Shown piece by piece: positions 1 through 8,350 of a DNA stretch of 64,000 bases. The DNA comes from Algoriphagus marinus (GTDB lineage: Bacteria; Bacteroidota; Bacteroidia; Cytophagales; Cyclobacteriaceae). The translations under genes were made by a program, and so were the position numbers. Location: NCBI RefSeq assembly GCF_001936475.1, contig NZ_MSPQ01000001.1:186001-250000 (forward strand), in the 5' to 3' direction. Under the pieces are notes generated by a model. That model was not told where the DNA came from. It did no database searches and worked only from the letters and a program-made list of their open reading frames with translations. The stretch's first letter is position 1. Each line of letters opens with the position of its first letter.

Positions 1-1
1 G

Positions 2-601
2 GTAGAGATCGAAGTAAATGAGCCTTATACGATCAAATCCAATGGTGAACGTACGCTTGTAGATCTTCAGGGGTATCAGATTCCGGCAACTTACCAGTAT
101 TCAGCTATTCCAAAATTGGATAAAGACGCCTTTCTGATTGCTGAAATCAACGATTGGAGCAAATACAGTTTGCTTCAGGGCGAAAGTAATTTGTATTTCG
201 AAGAAGGTTTTGTGGGCAAATCTATCCTTGATGGGACTTCGCTTCAGGATACTTTAGGAATTTCGATGGGAAGAGATCGGAGCATCGTCCTCGACCGCAA
301 GAAGAATGAGGAATTTTCCCAAAAGCGAAGCATTGGATCAAATATTACCGAAAGCAGACAATATGAAATCTTGATTCGAAACAATAAATCTCAACCTATC
401 AGCTTGAAAGTAACTGATCAAATCCCGATCTCCGTCAACTCCGAGATTCAGGTAGAAGCAAAAGAACTTTCTGGTGGAAAACTTGATCCGAATACAGGCT
501 TTATTGAATGGGAAGTCCCCCTAAAACCTGGCGAGCAGAAAACACTGGTTTTTGGCTATGAGGTCAAATATCCGAAGCGGGAGAAAGTAATTTTAGACTA
601 G
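2..601 (+). CDS. DUF4139 domain protein, C-terminal part (5' end outside window)
   Basis: The reading frame is open from the first bases of the window, so the start codon lies upstream. About 199 residues are present and resemble the C-terminal DUF4139 (mucoidy-inhibitor MuiA-like) beta-rich domain. The supporting features are a conserved LQGYQIPATYQY-like segment, a strand-rich middle, and an ending of the form 'IEWEVPLKPGEQKTLVFGYEVKYPK', which is typical of this family. The biochemical role is unknown; full-length members are usually secreted proteins with an N-terminal DUF4140 and coiled coil. It is followed by a strong hairpin shared with the convergent gene. Family call is fairly sure; function is not. 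Confidence 0.8.
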   Translation, partial: VEIEVNEPYTIKSNGERTLVDLQGYQIPATYQYSAIPKLDKDAFLIAEINDWSKYSLLQGESNLYFEEGFVGKSILDGTSLQDTLGISMGRDRSIVLDRKKNEEFSQKRSIGSNITESRQYEILIRNNKSQPISLKVTDQIPISVNSEIQVEAKELSGGKLDPNTGFIEWEVPLKPGEQKTLVFGYEVKYPKREKVILD

Positions 602-605
602 AACC

Positions 606-638
606 AAAGCAGGCTACTAAAAATTGATAGCCTGCTTT
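606..638. terminator. Bidirectional hairpin terminator
   Basis: Perfect 11-bp stem AAAGCAGGCTA / TAGCCTGCTTT with an 11-nt loop, placed between two convergent genes. The A-rich and T-rich ends let it serve both strands. Confidence 0.8.
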
Positions 639-641
639 GTT

Positions 642-1187
642 TTATAATTTCTTGGATAACCCCAGTCCGAAGGTAGTTACATTGTAGGCTGTCCATCTGA
701 AGTCTTGACTCAAGACTCCAAATACTTCCCATTCTTTCCGGATTTCAACACCATATTCAATGGATAATCTCGTCAACGTAAAATCCCCATCCACATTCGA
801 AAATTCCTTTCCCATACCAAGCGAAATTGTCCATCTTTCACCAGGTTTGAATACACCAGTAAGAGCAGGAGCAATAGGGCGATTACGTTCTAATATTTTG
901 CCTTTCTCGTTTTCTATATAGAATTTTTCATTCAAAAAATCTGTGTGCAAACCCACTGCCCAGCGATCATTGATCCAATAATTGTAGTCAAGTGCAATTG
1001 AAGGAACAGCTAAAAACTCCTTATCTCCCTCCGCATTTCTTCCCTGTCCAATTCTTGCGTGACCAATTACAAAAGCTAAACTATGCTTACTTTGAATCTC
1101 GATTTCTTTCTCTTTTTCCGATTCAGTTTGGGAGAAGGCACCAATAGAAAACATAAATAAAAAACTTAATAAAAGTATCTGCTTCAT
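642..1187 (-). CDS. Hypothetical outer-membrane beta-barrel-like protein
   Basis: 181 residues starting with a signal peptide (MKQILLLSFLFMFSIGAFSQ, cleavage expected after FSQ). The mature part has alternating polar/hydrophobic strands and many aromatic residues, and ends in a short 'TTFGLGLSKKL' strand, which fits a small eight-strand outer-membrane barrel or periplasmic beta protein. No named family is recognised. It is monocistronic between two terminators. Its leader carries a strong hairpin (1204-1230). Confidence 0.6.
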   Translation of the reverse strand: MKQILLLSFLFMFSIGAFSQTESEKEKEIEIQSKHSLAFVIGHARIGQGRNAEGDKEFLAVPSIALDYNYWINDRWAVGLHTDFLNEKFYIENEKGKILERNRPIAPALTGVFKPGERWTISLGMGKEFSNVDGDFTLTRLSIEYGVEIRKEWEVFGVLSQDFRWTAYNVTTFGLGLSKKL

Positions 1188-1203
1188 AGAAAACCCATTT
1201 AGA

Positions 1204-1230
1204 ACAGCTCAAAAGTAACTTTTGAGCTGT
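1204..1230 (-). other. 12-bp perfect hairpin in the leader of the barrel-like gene
   Basis: ACAGCTCAAAAG / CTTTTGAGCTGT separated by three bases, 17 bp upstream of the 1187 start codon on the minus strand. There is no T-run, so it is not a standard terminator. It could be an operator or a 5'-UTR structure. Confidence 0.5.
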
Positions 1231-1262
1231 CTTCAATCAACTTTAAACTGCAAGGATTAATC

Positions 1263-1295
1263 AAAAAAAGGCAAGAATACACATCCTTGCCTTTT
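1263..1295 (-). terminator. Rho-independent terminator of the TPR gene
   Basis: 10-bp stem (AAAAGGCAAG / CTTGCCTTTT) with a run of seven A on the plus strand, which is a U-tract for minus-strand transcripts. It lies 18 bp after the stop of the 1313-2044 gene. Confidence 0.8.
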
Positions 1296-1312
1296 CAAAA
1301 TAAAACCTCTAA

Positions 1313-2044
1313 TCAATTATAATTTAAAGATGGAAGCAACCGCTTGGAGATCCAGTAAAAATCTGGTTCTATTTTCAAAGCCTCTTCCCACGTTTGCCTT
1401 GCGAGGGCTTGATTTCCTGCTTCCTGATAAAGAATTCCAGTCCAAGCGAGATTATCTAGATGCATCCAGCTTTTTTCAAAATCGGTTCCTTCAAATTTTT
1501 CAGTGGATTTGAGATAAGTCTTGAGCGCAAGTTCCTTATCTCCACCCCACATCTCAGGAGTGAAATAAAGATTTGAAGCATATTGCTTCAAGACAATAGC
1601 GGACTGCGGATTTTTCTTCATTGCCTCTTCCAATAAGGCTGAACTTTTAGGCCCGAGAAACATAGCCTTCATCGGAGAATAAGCCATTTTGAAACCAAGT
1701 AATCCGGAAAGTAGCGCCTTGGCTTCTGCTCCGTATTTTTTGCTTTCGCTTAAATCTTCAAGACGATCCTGACAGTCGGATGCATATGCCTCAAAAAGCT
1801 TTTCATCCTGATCAAACATGGTAGCATTCAATAAGCCGTATTCTGTTAAGGCAAGCTGAAATTTTGCTTCTTCTGAAGGCTTGTCCTGATAAATTTTGTA
1901 AGCAAATCCTACATTTTGTTTCCAAGCTTCTTTGTCGGAATTCAGGTAGGCGAGGTAGTTCATTTGCTTTAATTCTTGAGGAATCCCCATGGCAAGCAAT
2001 ACAATCATCATGGGCAAAATGAGAAATTTAGAGTTCGTTTTCAT
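1313..2044 (-). CDS. TPR-like exported/anchored hypothetical protein
   Basis: 243 residues. An N-terminal hydrophobic stretch (around residues 8-22, FLILPMMIVLLAMGIP) serves as a signal or anchor. The rest is helical with TPR-like pairs, clearest near the C-terminus ('LAWTGILYQEAGNQALARQTWEEALKIEPDF'). The central part resembles Bacteroidota proteins of unknown function that lie next to winged-helix regulators. It lies 52 bp downstream of the regulator gene 2097-2384 and may be part of the same transcript. Function not known. Confidence 0.6.
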   Translation of the reverse strand: MKTNSKFLILPMMIVLLAMGIPQELKQMNYLAYLNSDKEAWKQNVGFAYKIYQDKPSEEAKFQLALTEYGLLNATMFDQDEKLFEAYASDCQDRLEDLSESKKYGAEAKALLSGLLGFKMAYSPMKAMFLGPKSSALLEEAMKKNPQSAIVLKQYASNLYFTPEMWGGDKELALKTYLKSTEKFEGTDFEKSWMHLDNLAWTGILYQEAGNQALARQTWEEALKIEPDFYWISKRLLPSLNYN

Positions 2045-2096
2045 AATTGTAAATTGGTTTATATTATAAACTAAATTGAGAAAATTTTTTTGTCCT

Positions 2097-2384
2097 TTAT
2101 TGAATATATTTTTTCAGGTTTTCTACATAGTCTTCAAAAGCCTGAAGTCCTTTACTAGTAATTTTGCAGGTAGTCAATGGTCTTTTTCCACGAAAAGATT
2201 TCTCGATGGAGATATATCCCGCCTTTTCCAATTTATCCAGTTGCACGCTAAGATTTCCAGCAGTAGATTCTGTCTTTTCCTTTAGAAAAGTGAACTCCGC
2301 TTCCTCCACTGCGATGAGAAGAGACATCACTGCAAGTCGCAACTGAGAATGTAACAGGGGATCTAAAGGCTTAAACTCGCTCAC
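2097..2384 (-). CDS. Winged-helix transcriptional regulator
   Basis: 95 residues forming a single winged-helix DNA-binding domain: 'LHSQLRLAVMSLLI' helix, recognition region 'TAGNLSVQLDKLEKAGYISIEK', and wing 'FRGKRPLTTCKITSKGLQAFEDYV'. This is the PF13601-type (HTH_34) family found across Bacteroidota, usually paired with a membrane protein. Its start overlaps the end of the membrane-protein gene by 14 bp, so the pair is translationally coupled. Target genes are unknown; autoregulation of the pair is likely by family habit. Confidence 0.8.
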   Translation of the reverse strand: MSEFKPLDPLLHSQLRLAVMSLLIAVEEAEFTFLKEKTESTAGNLSVQLDKLEKAGYISIEKSFRGKRPLTTCKITSKGLQAFEDYVENLKKYIQ

Positions 2385-2946
2385 GATAGGTTGTTTTCAG
2401 GTAATAACCGGGCACCAAATATCCAAAAATCATTGCAATTCCTGCTACTAAATACTGATCGATCACAGGAAGTAGGAATGCGATAACAGATCCGACCATT
2501 AATAGAATACCTCCCAATAATACTACTTTGACACGCACTAGTACTCCTGTGCTAATTACACCTATTCCCGCCAAAATTAGAATGATCGGATTTTGTTGAA
2601 AACTCAAAGTCGGCATAAAACTTAGCGTGATCAGCATACCCACAAAGACCGAAATCCAAATTCCGGCGAGCATCTCGTCCAAGTGAGTTTTAACTCGAGC
2701 TCTTTTTCGCTTCCGGATATTATCCCAGATACTCAGACCTACTGCAGGGATAATTAGTAACCAGACTATGTAAGGCATTTCGTAACTCATTTTCTCAAAG
2801 GTATAATGCCCAAAGTTGCATATTGCAACCACCCAGCCCCAAAGCAAAAGTTGGAAACTTCCATCCCCTGCGGCTTCTTTTTTCGCTTTGCTGATCATCT
2901 GTGTGATGATGGCCAAAGACTCTTTGCTGCTTAGTTCTTTTTCCAT
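2371..2946 (-). CDS. Multi-pass membrane protein paired with winged-helix regulator
   Basis: 191 residues with an N-terminal soluble helix (about 30 residues) and about five or six membrane segments ('LLLWGWVVAICNFGHYTF', 'YIVWLLIIPAVGLSIW', then a C-terminal cluster from residue 90 on). The basic loop NIRKRKRARVK (about residues 77-87) marks a cytoplasmic side. It is the first gene of the operon. The regulator/membrane-protein pairing is common in Bacteroidota but its function is unknown. Confidence 0.65.
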   Translation of the reverse strand: MEKELSSKESLAIITQMISKAKKEAAGDGSFQLLLWGWVVAICNFGHYTFEKMSYEMPYIVWLLIIPAVGLSIWDNIRKRKRARVKTHLDEMLAGIWISVFVGMLITLSFMPTLSFQQNPIILILAGIGVISTGVLVRVKVVLLGGILLMVGSVIAFLLPVIDQYLVAGIAMIFGYLVPGYYLKTTYRERV

Positions 2947-3112
2947 GATTTTAGATTTATATCATTCTTTACGGATCAAATATAAATAGGTTTACAATAT
3001 AAACCATTTTACATCAAAATATTTCTCCTCTTGTTTTCTTCACTTGGAGGCTTAAGAGGTGATTCATGAAATATTTTTTAACTTCTATCCTTAAACCCTA
3101 GTCTTTTACAAG

Positions 3113-3565
3113 ATGAAAAACATTTTTGATCCCAAAACAAGCAATGAGTTAATCGCTAGAATCAATGCTTTAAATCCTAATACTCCGGCGCTATGGGGGA
3201 AAATGTCGGTAGACCAGATGCTAGCTCACTGTATAGTCGCATATGATATGGCCTTCACTGATAAATACCCAAAGCCTAATGCCTTTATGAGGTTTTTGCT
3301 CAAGACTTTTGTGAAAAATGGAGTTGTCAATGAAACTCCCTACCCAAAAAACTCAAGAACAGCTCCTGCCTTTATCATATCGGATAGACGAAATTTTGAA
3401 AAGGAAAAGGCCAGATTAATAAGCTATATAGAACAAACACGCGATCTTGGGGCTTCCCATTTTGAAGGAAAAGAATCCCTTTCCTTTGGGCCAATGAGTG
3501 CTGGAGAATGGAACAATCTCTTCTATAAACACCTTGATCATCATTTAAAACAATTCGGCGTATGA
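3113..3565 (+). CDS. DUF1569 (DinB-like) protein
   Basis: 150 residues matching the DUF1569 family, a DinB-like four-helix bundle. Diagnostic features are the N-terminal 'PALWGKMSVDQMLAHC' helix carrying a metal-type histidine, the central 'SRTAPAFIISDRRNFEKEKARL' segment, and the C-terminal 'FGPMSAGEWNNLFYKHLDHHLKQFG' with the remaining histidines. The family is presumed to bind a divalent metal; no reaction is established for this branch. The gene overlaps the VOC-protein gene by 4 bp (ATGA), so the two are cotranslated. Confidence 0.85.
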   Translation: MKNIFDPKTSNELIARINALNPNTPALWGKMSVDQMLAHCIVAYDMAFTDKYPKPNAFMRFLLKTFVKNGVVNETPYPKNSRTAPAFIISDRRNFEKEKARLISYIEQTRDLGASHFEGKESLSFGPMSAGEWNNLFYKHLDHHLKQFGV

Positions 3566-3930
3566 ATCATCCAGCAAAATCCATCCGACCTTTTATAGGT
3601 GCAAAAGACTACAAAGAAAGCGTATTATTCTATGCCACGCTTGGTTTTAGTGTGCATTCCCTTGGACCCCAGATGTCAGTGGTAAGTGTAAATGAAAAAC
3701 TCTCCTTTTATTTACAAGATGCCTATGTCAAAGACTGGGTGGATAATACCATGCTTTTCTTGGAGGTCGAAGACTTACAGCATCATTGGGAAGCGATGAA
3801 AGTTTTGGGACTTCCAGATAAGTTTCCTGGTGTTCGGCTCTCTACAATCAAAATCAATGATTGGGGCAGTGAATTTTTCCTTCATGATCCTAGCGGGATA
3901 CTTTGGCATTTTGGTGTTTTTAAATCTTAG
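3562..3930 (+). CDS. VOC-family (glyoxalase/bleomycin-resistance fold) protein
   Basis: 122 residues with the beta-alpha-beta-beta-beta VOC module: 'RPFIGAKDYKESVLFYATLGFSV' at the start and 'EFFLHDPSGILWHFGVF' at the end. Members bind a metal and act as dioxygenases, isomerases or drug-binding proteins; the substrate cannot be read from sequence. Coupled to the DUF1569 gene by a 4-bp overlap. Confidence 0.8.
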   Translation: MNHPAKSIRPFIGAKDYKESVLFYATLGFSVHSLGPQMSVVSVNEKLSFYLQDAYVKDWVDNTMLFLEVEDLQHHWEAMKVLGLPDKFPGVRLSTIKINDWGSEFFLHDPSGILWHFGVFKS

Positions 3931-3990
3931 TTTTTTCTAACCTTATAATAGACAGTCCGTTAATTCTTCATAACATTAACTTTATTAATT

Positions 3991-4617
3991 ATGAAAAGCC
4001 TCTTATTTGCCATTTTCTTGGGATTTTTTTCTGTTACATCAGTCTTTGCCCAGGAAGTAGCTGGCACTGCACATGAGATGAATAAGTTTCTTTCCAGAAA
4101 TTTAAAATATCCCGCCGAAGCAAGAATGAATAATTTGGAAGGCACAGTAATACTTCAGGCTACTTTTGATGAACAAGGTTTTCCAATTTCTACTTCTATA
4201 ATCTCCGGTGATGAGGTCCTTGGAGAGGAAGTAACACGAGCATTCTTGGCATTGAAAGAAAATTGGAAGCCTGAATATCTAGGAGATCGAATTAAAAACG
4301 ATTCTTATTTGATGAGTTTCCAATTTAAATATTCAAAAAATAAGTCCACTTCAACGCGGTTAAATCAAATGATCCCGATAGAAGAACATACGGAATTAAT
4401 GCAAAGCCCTGAAAAAAGAGTTTCAGGTAGAATTGAAGCCAATCCTTACGATTCCAATTTATACCTAGAAAGAGCAGAATTATATGAGACCTTAAATTTG
4501 CCGGTTTTAGCTAAAAAAGATTTGATGCTTGCAGATTATTTCAAACAAAGGATGCTTGCAGAATTCGTTATTATCGTATATCCTGAGGTACATAAAAGCC
4601 TCACTTCTTTAGATTAA
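3991..4617 (+). CDS. Secreted TonB C-terminal-domain protein, copy A
   Basis: 208 residues. A cleavable signal peptide (ends ...VTSVFAQ) is followed by a TonB C-terminal-like domain: 'RNLKYPAEARMNNLEGTVILQATFDEQGFPISTSIISG' carries the YPxxA and G-V-x-x-x-F signatures. A helical, TPR-like tail closes the protein. There is no proline-rich linker and no retained N-terminal anchor, so this is unlikely to be an energy transducer that binds ExbBD. A paralogue (4745-5395) lies directly downstream with the same layout, and a strong terminator separates the two. Confidence 0.7.
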   Translation: MKSLLFAIFLGFFSVTSVFAQEVAGTAHEMNKFLSRNLKYPAEARMNNLEGTVILQATFDEQGFPISTSIISGDEVLGEEVTRAFLALKENWKPEYLGDRIKNDSYLMSFQFKYSKNKSTSTRLNQMIPIEEHTELMQSPEKRVSGRIEANPYDSNLYLERAELYETLNLPVLAKKDLMLADYFKQRMLAEFVIIVYPEVHKSLTSLD

Positions 4618-4622
4618 AAGCT

Positions 4623-4658
4623 AAATAAGAACACTGCATGGAGTGTTCTTATTTAAAA
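4623..4658 (+). terminator. Terminator between the two TonB-CTD paralogues
   Basis: Perfect 13-bp stem AAATAAGAACACT / AGTGTTCTTATTT, 6-nt loop, short T-rich tail. Confidence 0.75.
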
Positions 4659-4744
4659 TCGCATCACTTTAAATCTTGTATAAATTTTTGAGTTGAAAGA
4701 TATTTTTCAAATATTAGTTTTCCATAAACACATTATTCTTTGCT

Positions 4745-5395
4745 TTGAAATCTCTTCTGCTCTACTCTTCCTTTTTTTTATGCCTTCTTTCTTGTTTTGA
4801 AATCCAAGCTCAGGTAGAAAGCCCCTTTAACCTAGTTGGTCCAAAAGCATCCATTGACCAAATTCTTTCAGAAAATGTCCGATATCCATCCGAAGGGTTG
4901 CAAACACAAAAAAAGGGGCAAGTTCTATTTTCAATCAAAATCAATGAAGAGGGGATGTTTGACAGTTTGCTGATTTTAGAATCAACCGATGAGATATTCA
5001 AAACAGAATCCCTCAGGGCACTCGCATATTTAGAGTCAAATTGGTATCCTGAACTGCTTGAAGATAAACCAAGATCCAGGAGTTATTTGTTGTTTTTCAA
5101 ATTTGATGCCTTTCTCAACCAACCCAGTCCATATGAGGAAAGAGAGCAAGCTCAAAAATTAATAGAAAAAGAAAAATACGATAAGGCACTTAAACTACTC
5201 GATAAACTTTCGGAAGAAAATCCCTACGTCGCAGAAACTTTCGAACTTCGCTGGGAGGTTTATAGGCAATTAGACCAAATTGAGAATGCCCAAAAAGATT
5301 ATCTTCGCTTTAAATATCTGAAAAAAGAATTTTTAGCAAGTGTTGAAATATTTGCAATAGGACGATCACGCACTGGGGTGCCAATCTCTTTTTAA
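4745..5395 (+). CDS. Secreted TonB C-terminal-domain protein, copy B
   Basis: 216 residues, same design as the preceding gene: signal peptide (to ...EIQAQ), TonB-CTD-like segment 'ENVRYPSEGLQTQKKGQVLFSIKINEEGMFDS', then helical repeats ('KALKLLDKLSEENPYVAETFELRWEVY') that look like a TPR. The start is TTG at 4745; it is chosen because the resulting N-terminus (MKSLL...) aligns with copy A and gives a complete signal peptide. Probably a tandem duplicate that has diverged. Function unknown; the TPR-like tail suggests a protein-protein role in the periplasm. Confidence 0.65.
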   Translation: MKSLLLYSSFFLCLLSCFEIQAQVESPFNLVGPKASIDQILSENVRYPSEGLQTQKKGQVLFSIKINEEGMFDSLLILESTDEIFKTESLRALAYLESNWYPELLEDKPRSRSYLLFFKFDAFLNQPSPYEEREQAQKLIEKEKYDKALKLLDKLSEENPYVAETFELRWEVYRQLDQIENAQKDYLRFKYLKKEFLASVEIFAIGRSRTGVPISF

Positions 5396-5412
5396 TTCTA
5401 ACCCTTGATATA

Positions 5413-5871
5413 ATGAAAACTTCGGCAATCACATTATTTCTACTTTCCAGTATCTTATTTTCATGTGATAATTCAAAAAAGCGCACTATACAGGTCGATG
5501 AAACTAAAATTGAAGAATCGTTAAGAAAGCCAGATTCTCATAACTCCATGAATTCACTCGATTGGAATGGAACATACAAAGGCATCTTACCTTGTGCAGA
5601 CTGTGAAGGGATAGAAACAATTTTAACTTTAAATCCTGATCAAACCTATATACTGGTTACAAATTACTTGGGAAGAAATGATGCCTTAGAGGAAGAAAAA
5701 AAGGGTTCCTTTTCTTGGAATGAGGCTGGTTCCATCATCACATTAACCAATATCACATCAGGCCCAAACCAGTATAAAGTAGGCGAAAATCGAATTTGGC
5801 ATCTCGACATCAATGGAGAAATAATCACTGGAGATTTGGCCGATCATTATGTCTTAATTAAATCCTTCTAA
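5413..5871 (+). CDS. NlpE-like copper-resistance lipoprotein
   Basis: 152 residues. Lipoprotein signal peptide with lipobox ending at 'ILFSC' (Cys about residue 18). The mature domain matches the NlpE N-terminal family: 'WNGTYKGILPCADCEGIETILTLNPDQTYILVTNYLGR', including the CxxC pair typical of NlpE. In E. coli NlpE senses envelope or copper stress and surface contact; here only the N-terminal domain is present, as in most Bacteroidota. It follows the TonB-CTD gene by 17 bp and ends one base before the convergent oxyR stop. Confidence 0.85.
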   Translation: MKTSAITLFLLSSILFSCDNSKKRTIQVDETKIEESLRKPDSHNSMNSLDWNGTYKGILPCADCEGIETILTLNPDQTYILVTNYLGRNDALEEEKKGSFSWNEAGSIITLTNITSGPNQYKVGENRIWHLDINGEIITGDLADHYVLIKSF

Positions 5872-6804
5872 TTATTTAAAGCGAATGATTTTCCCGTGAG
5901 CCCTAGAAGTCATTTCCTGAGGTACCGCCGCAGTTATTTCATTGTAAAGGAGTTCTACCAATTTTTGCTTTAGAAAACTCCGGTTTAAGATTATACTAAC
6001 TTCTCGCGTAGGTGCTGTCCCACGAAATGGCCTTAGCCGAGCGCGTTCTTCTTTCGAAAGTAACATTGTGGCCAACTCCGGCAATAAGGTCACCCCTTGA
6101 TAACGATTAACCATATTTTTCAAACCTTCCAGAGATCCGCTTTCGTAGTGAAAATTCTTTGGTCCACTCATCGTCTGATCACATAAGTTGAGTACTTGAT
6201 CTCGAAAACAATGCCCCTGCTGTAAAACCCAAAAATCTTCCTTTTTCACTTTCAGGGGATCAAAAAATTCTTCTCTGAGAAGTGGATGATCTTCTGAGAG
6301 ATATGCATAAAACTTCTCATAGAACATTGGTTTTTCTACAATCCCCGGCTCGTCCAGTGGAGTGACAATGATCCCCAAATCCAACTCATCATTTTTGAGT
6401 TTCTTGACGACTTCCTCGGTAATCATTTCCTGAACCTCGAGGTTTACCTTAGGATACTTTTCAACAAAGCTTCGAATAAATAAATGAAGCAAGTAGGGAG
6501 CTAAAGTTGGGATTATTCCCAATTTAACGACTCCGGAAATATCGCCTTTCAGCTGCGCAACAAGCTCAAAAATCCCTTTGCTTTCAGACAAAACCCGCTT
6601 TGCCTGAGCAATTATCTGAACCCCAATCTCAGTTGGGATTACCGGCATTTTGCTCCGATCAAAAAGAATTACACCCAAATCTCGTTCTAGCTTACTCAAT
6701 TGTGCACTGAGCGTTGGTTGAGTGACAAAGCAGCTTTCTGCAGCATTCCCGAAATGCCGATGCTTATCTACCGCGATAAGATATTCAAGTTGTTGGATCG
6801 TCAT
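5872..6804 (-). CDS. oxyR: OxyR, hydrogen-peroxide-sensing LysR regulator
   Basis: 310 residues, the standard OxyR length. The N-terminal LysR helix-turn-helix spans about residues 1-60 ('QLEYLIAVDKHRHFGNAAESCFVTQPTLSAQLSKLE'). The redox centre is intact: 'GHCFRDQVLNLCDQ' puts cysteines at residues 199 and 208, the same numbers as the E. coli disulfide-forming pair. It should activate catalase/peroxiredoxin-type genes under peroxide. The divergent neighbour is an oxidoreductase gene; other stress genes (ohr) lie 2 kb away. Confidence 0.93.
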   Translation of the reverse strand: MTIQQLEYLIAVDKHRHFGNAAESCFVTQPTLSAQLSKLERDLGVILFDRSKMPVIPTEIGVQIIAQAKRVLSESKGIFELVAQLKGDISGVVKLGIIPTLAPYLLHLFIRSFVEKYPKVNLEVQEMITEEVVKKLKNDELDLGIIVTPLDEPGIVEKPMFYEKFYAYLSEDHPLLREEFFDPLKVKKEDFWVLQQGHCFRDQVLNLCDQTMSGPKNFHYESGSLEGLKNMVNRYQGVTLLPELATMLLSKEERARLRPFRGTAPTREVSIILNRSFLKQKLVELLYNEITAAVPQEMTSRAHGKIIRFK

Positions 6805-6941
6805 AGGATTCTAAAGTATCAAAAATCCAAAAGAGTTTCCAAAAAGGTATTTTCTCCTTTTGTCAAATTCCAGAAACATAATTTCACTATAGCCAAGAAA
6901 AGCTGTAATTTATTCCGAGTCAATTCATTAAACCTAAAATC

Positions 6942-8252
6942 ATGAGCAAATCCAATTTTTCAAGAAGAAAATTCCTTGCCACCTCACTGCTGACTACAGC
7001 AGGACTTGGCGCAATCCCGCAACTTAGTTTTGGGGCTTCGTCCAAAGCCATAAAATTAAAAGACACCTCAAAAGTCCGCCTTGGATTCATTGGAGTCGGT
7101 CGACAAGCCATGGGTCTATTGGGGAATTTTATGAAAAACCCCAATGTGGAAGTCACCGCAGCAGCTGATGTGTATGCTATCAAACTGGAGCGTTTTCAAA
7201 AGAGAACTTTAAAACATTATGAAGATCGTGGTGGATTGACAGGTGGCATTGCTCTTTATTCCAATTACAAGGATTTGTTAAAAAGCGAGGAGGTAGATGC
7301 GGTAGTAATAGCATCCCCAGATCACTGGCATGCTTTGATGGCGATCGACGCCTGCAAAGCTGGAAAAGATATCTATCTGGAAAAGCCTTTGACTTTCACC
7401 ATAAAAGAAGGTCAAGAGTTAGTAAAAGCAGTCCGATCAAATGGGATTGTCTTAGGAGTCGGAAGTATGCAACGTGCCGGAGCAAATTTTCAACATGCCG
7501 TAAGAATGGTGCAAAAAGGCTATTTGGGGAAAATTAAAACCGTCTATGCTAATGTAGGTACTCCTCCCTTTCCAAAGGAAATAGATTTTGAAGCGCAAGC
7601 TATTCCAGCAGGATTGGACTGGAAAGCTTGGAATGGACCAATTCCAGCAGTGCCCTATTTCCCAGATCTTAATCCTCCGATTAGTATAAATCCGGAAGAA
7701 AATGAGAAAGCTTGGGGTGCATGGCGTTGGTACAAGCGGACAGGAGGAGGATTGATGACTGATTGGGGTGCTCATATGTTTGACATAGCCCAATGGGGAA
7801 TCGGAATGGATCGAAATGGTCCTGTAGAAGTGATTGTGGATAAAGGGGAAGAACCGATGAAATACCGCTATGCAAATGGAATCGAGATGATCGTCTCACC
7901 TTTTGATGACACTAACAGACAAGGGGTAAAATTCATCGGAGAAAAAGGTTGGATTACTGTTTCCAGAGGCAATTATGATACTTCTGTAAAAGAATGCGAA
8001 ATGAAGTTTACCAAAGAGCAACTGGGTTTCTCTCCACATCATGTGGACTTCATTGATTCAGTATTGATGCGAAAAGATCCAATTGTCCCTGTAGAAGTGG
8101 GACATAGCACCTGTACTGTTTGTACAATTGGAAATATTGCGCATGACTTAGGACGCTCTTTAAAATGGGATCCTATTGCGCAGGTATTTATCGGAGATGC
8201 AGAAGCAAATTCTAGATTGCATTACAATTACGAGAATGGGCTCTCTCTTTAA
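6942..8252 (+). CDS. Tat-exported Gfo/Idh/MocA-family oxidoreductase
   Basis: 436 residues. The N-terminus has a twin-arginine signal (SRRKFLATSLLTTAGLGAIPQLSFGA). The Rossmann domain begins at 'VRLGFIGVGRQAMGLL', the family's EKP motif is present ('DIYLEKPLTFTIKEG', Lys expected to be catalytic), and the C-terminal domain contains 'GGGLMTDWGAHMFDIAQWGIG', typical of the large Bacteroidota/Planctomycetes sugar-dehydrogenase-like group. It should act on a sugar or inositol derivative with tightly bound NAD(P) in the periplasm; the substrate is unknown. Transcribed alone with a strong terminator. Confidence 0.9.
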   Translation: MSKSNFSRRKFLATSLLTTAGLGAIPQLSFGASSKAIKLKDTSKVRLGFIGVGRQAMGLLGNFMKNPNVEVTAAADVYAIKLERFQKRTLKHYEDRGGLTGGIALYSNYKDLLKSEEVDAVVIASPDHWHALMAIDACKAGKDIYLEKPLTFTIKEGQELVKAVRSNGIVLGVGSMQRAGANFQHAVRMVQKGYLGKIKTVYANVGTPPFPKEIDFEAQAIPAGLDWKAWNGPIPAVPYFPDLNPPISINPEENEKAWGAWRWYKRTGGGLMTDWGAHMFDIAQWGIGMDRNGPVEVIVDKGEEPMKYRYANGIEMIVSPFDDTNRQGVKFIGEKGWITVSRGNYDTSVKECEMKFTKEQLGFSPHHVDFIDSVLMRKDPIVPVEVGHSTCTVCTIGNIAHDLGRSLKWDPIAQVFIGDAEANSRLHYNYENGLSL

Positions 8253-8269
8253 TTAGCAATTCTAATCTA

Positions 8270-8307
8270 AAAAAAGGAATCAAAGTTTAAGTTTTGATTC
8301 CTTTTTT
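8270..8307. terminator. Strong hairpin terminator
   Basis: 15-bp perfect stem (left arm AAAAAAGGAATCAAA) with an 8-nt loop, ending in a T-run. The A-run on the left side would also permit minus-strand termination. Confidence 0.85.
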
Positions 8308-8322
8308 AATTTTATTCCGTTA

Positions 8323-8336
8323 GATTGTATTCAATC
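8323..8336. promoter_or_regulatory. Candidate operator of the OhrR-like regulator
   Basis: Inverted repeat GATTG-TATT-CAATC located 14 bp before the regulator's start codon. Size and A/T-rich palindromic form resemble known OhrR/MarR boxes (inference; no second copy seen at this locus). Confidence 0.4.
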
Positions 8337-8350
8337 AAAAAAACTTATTT

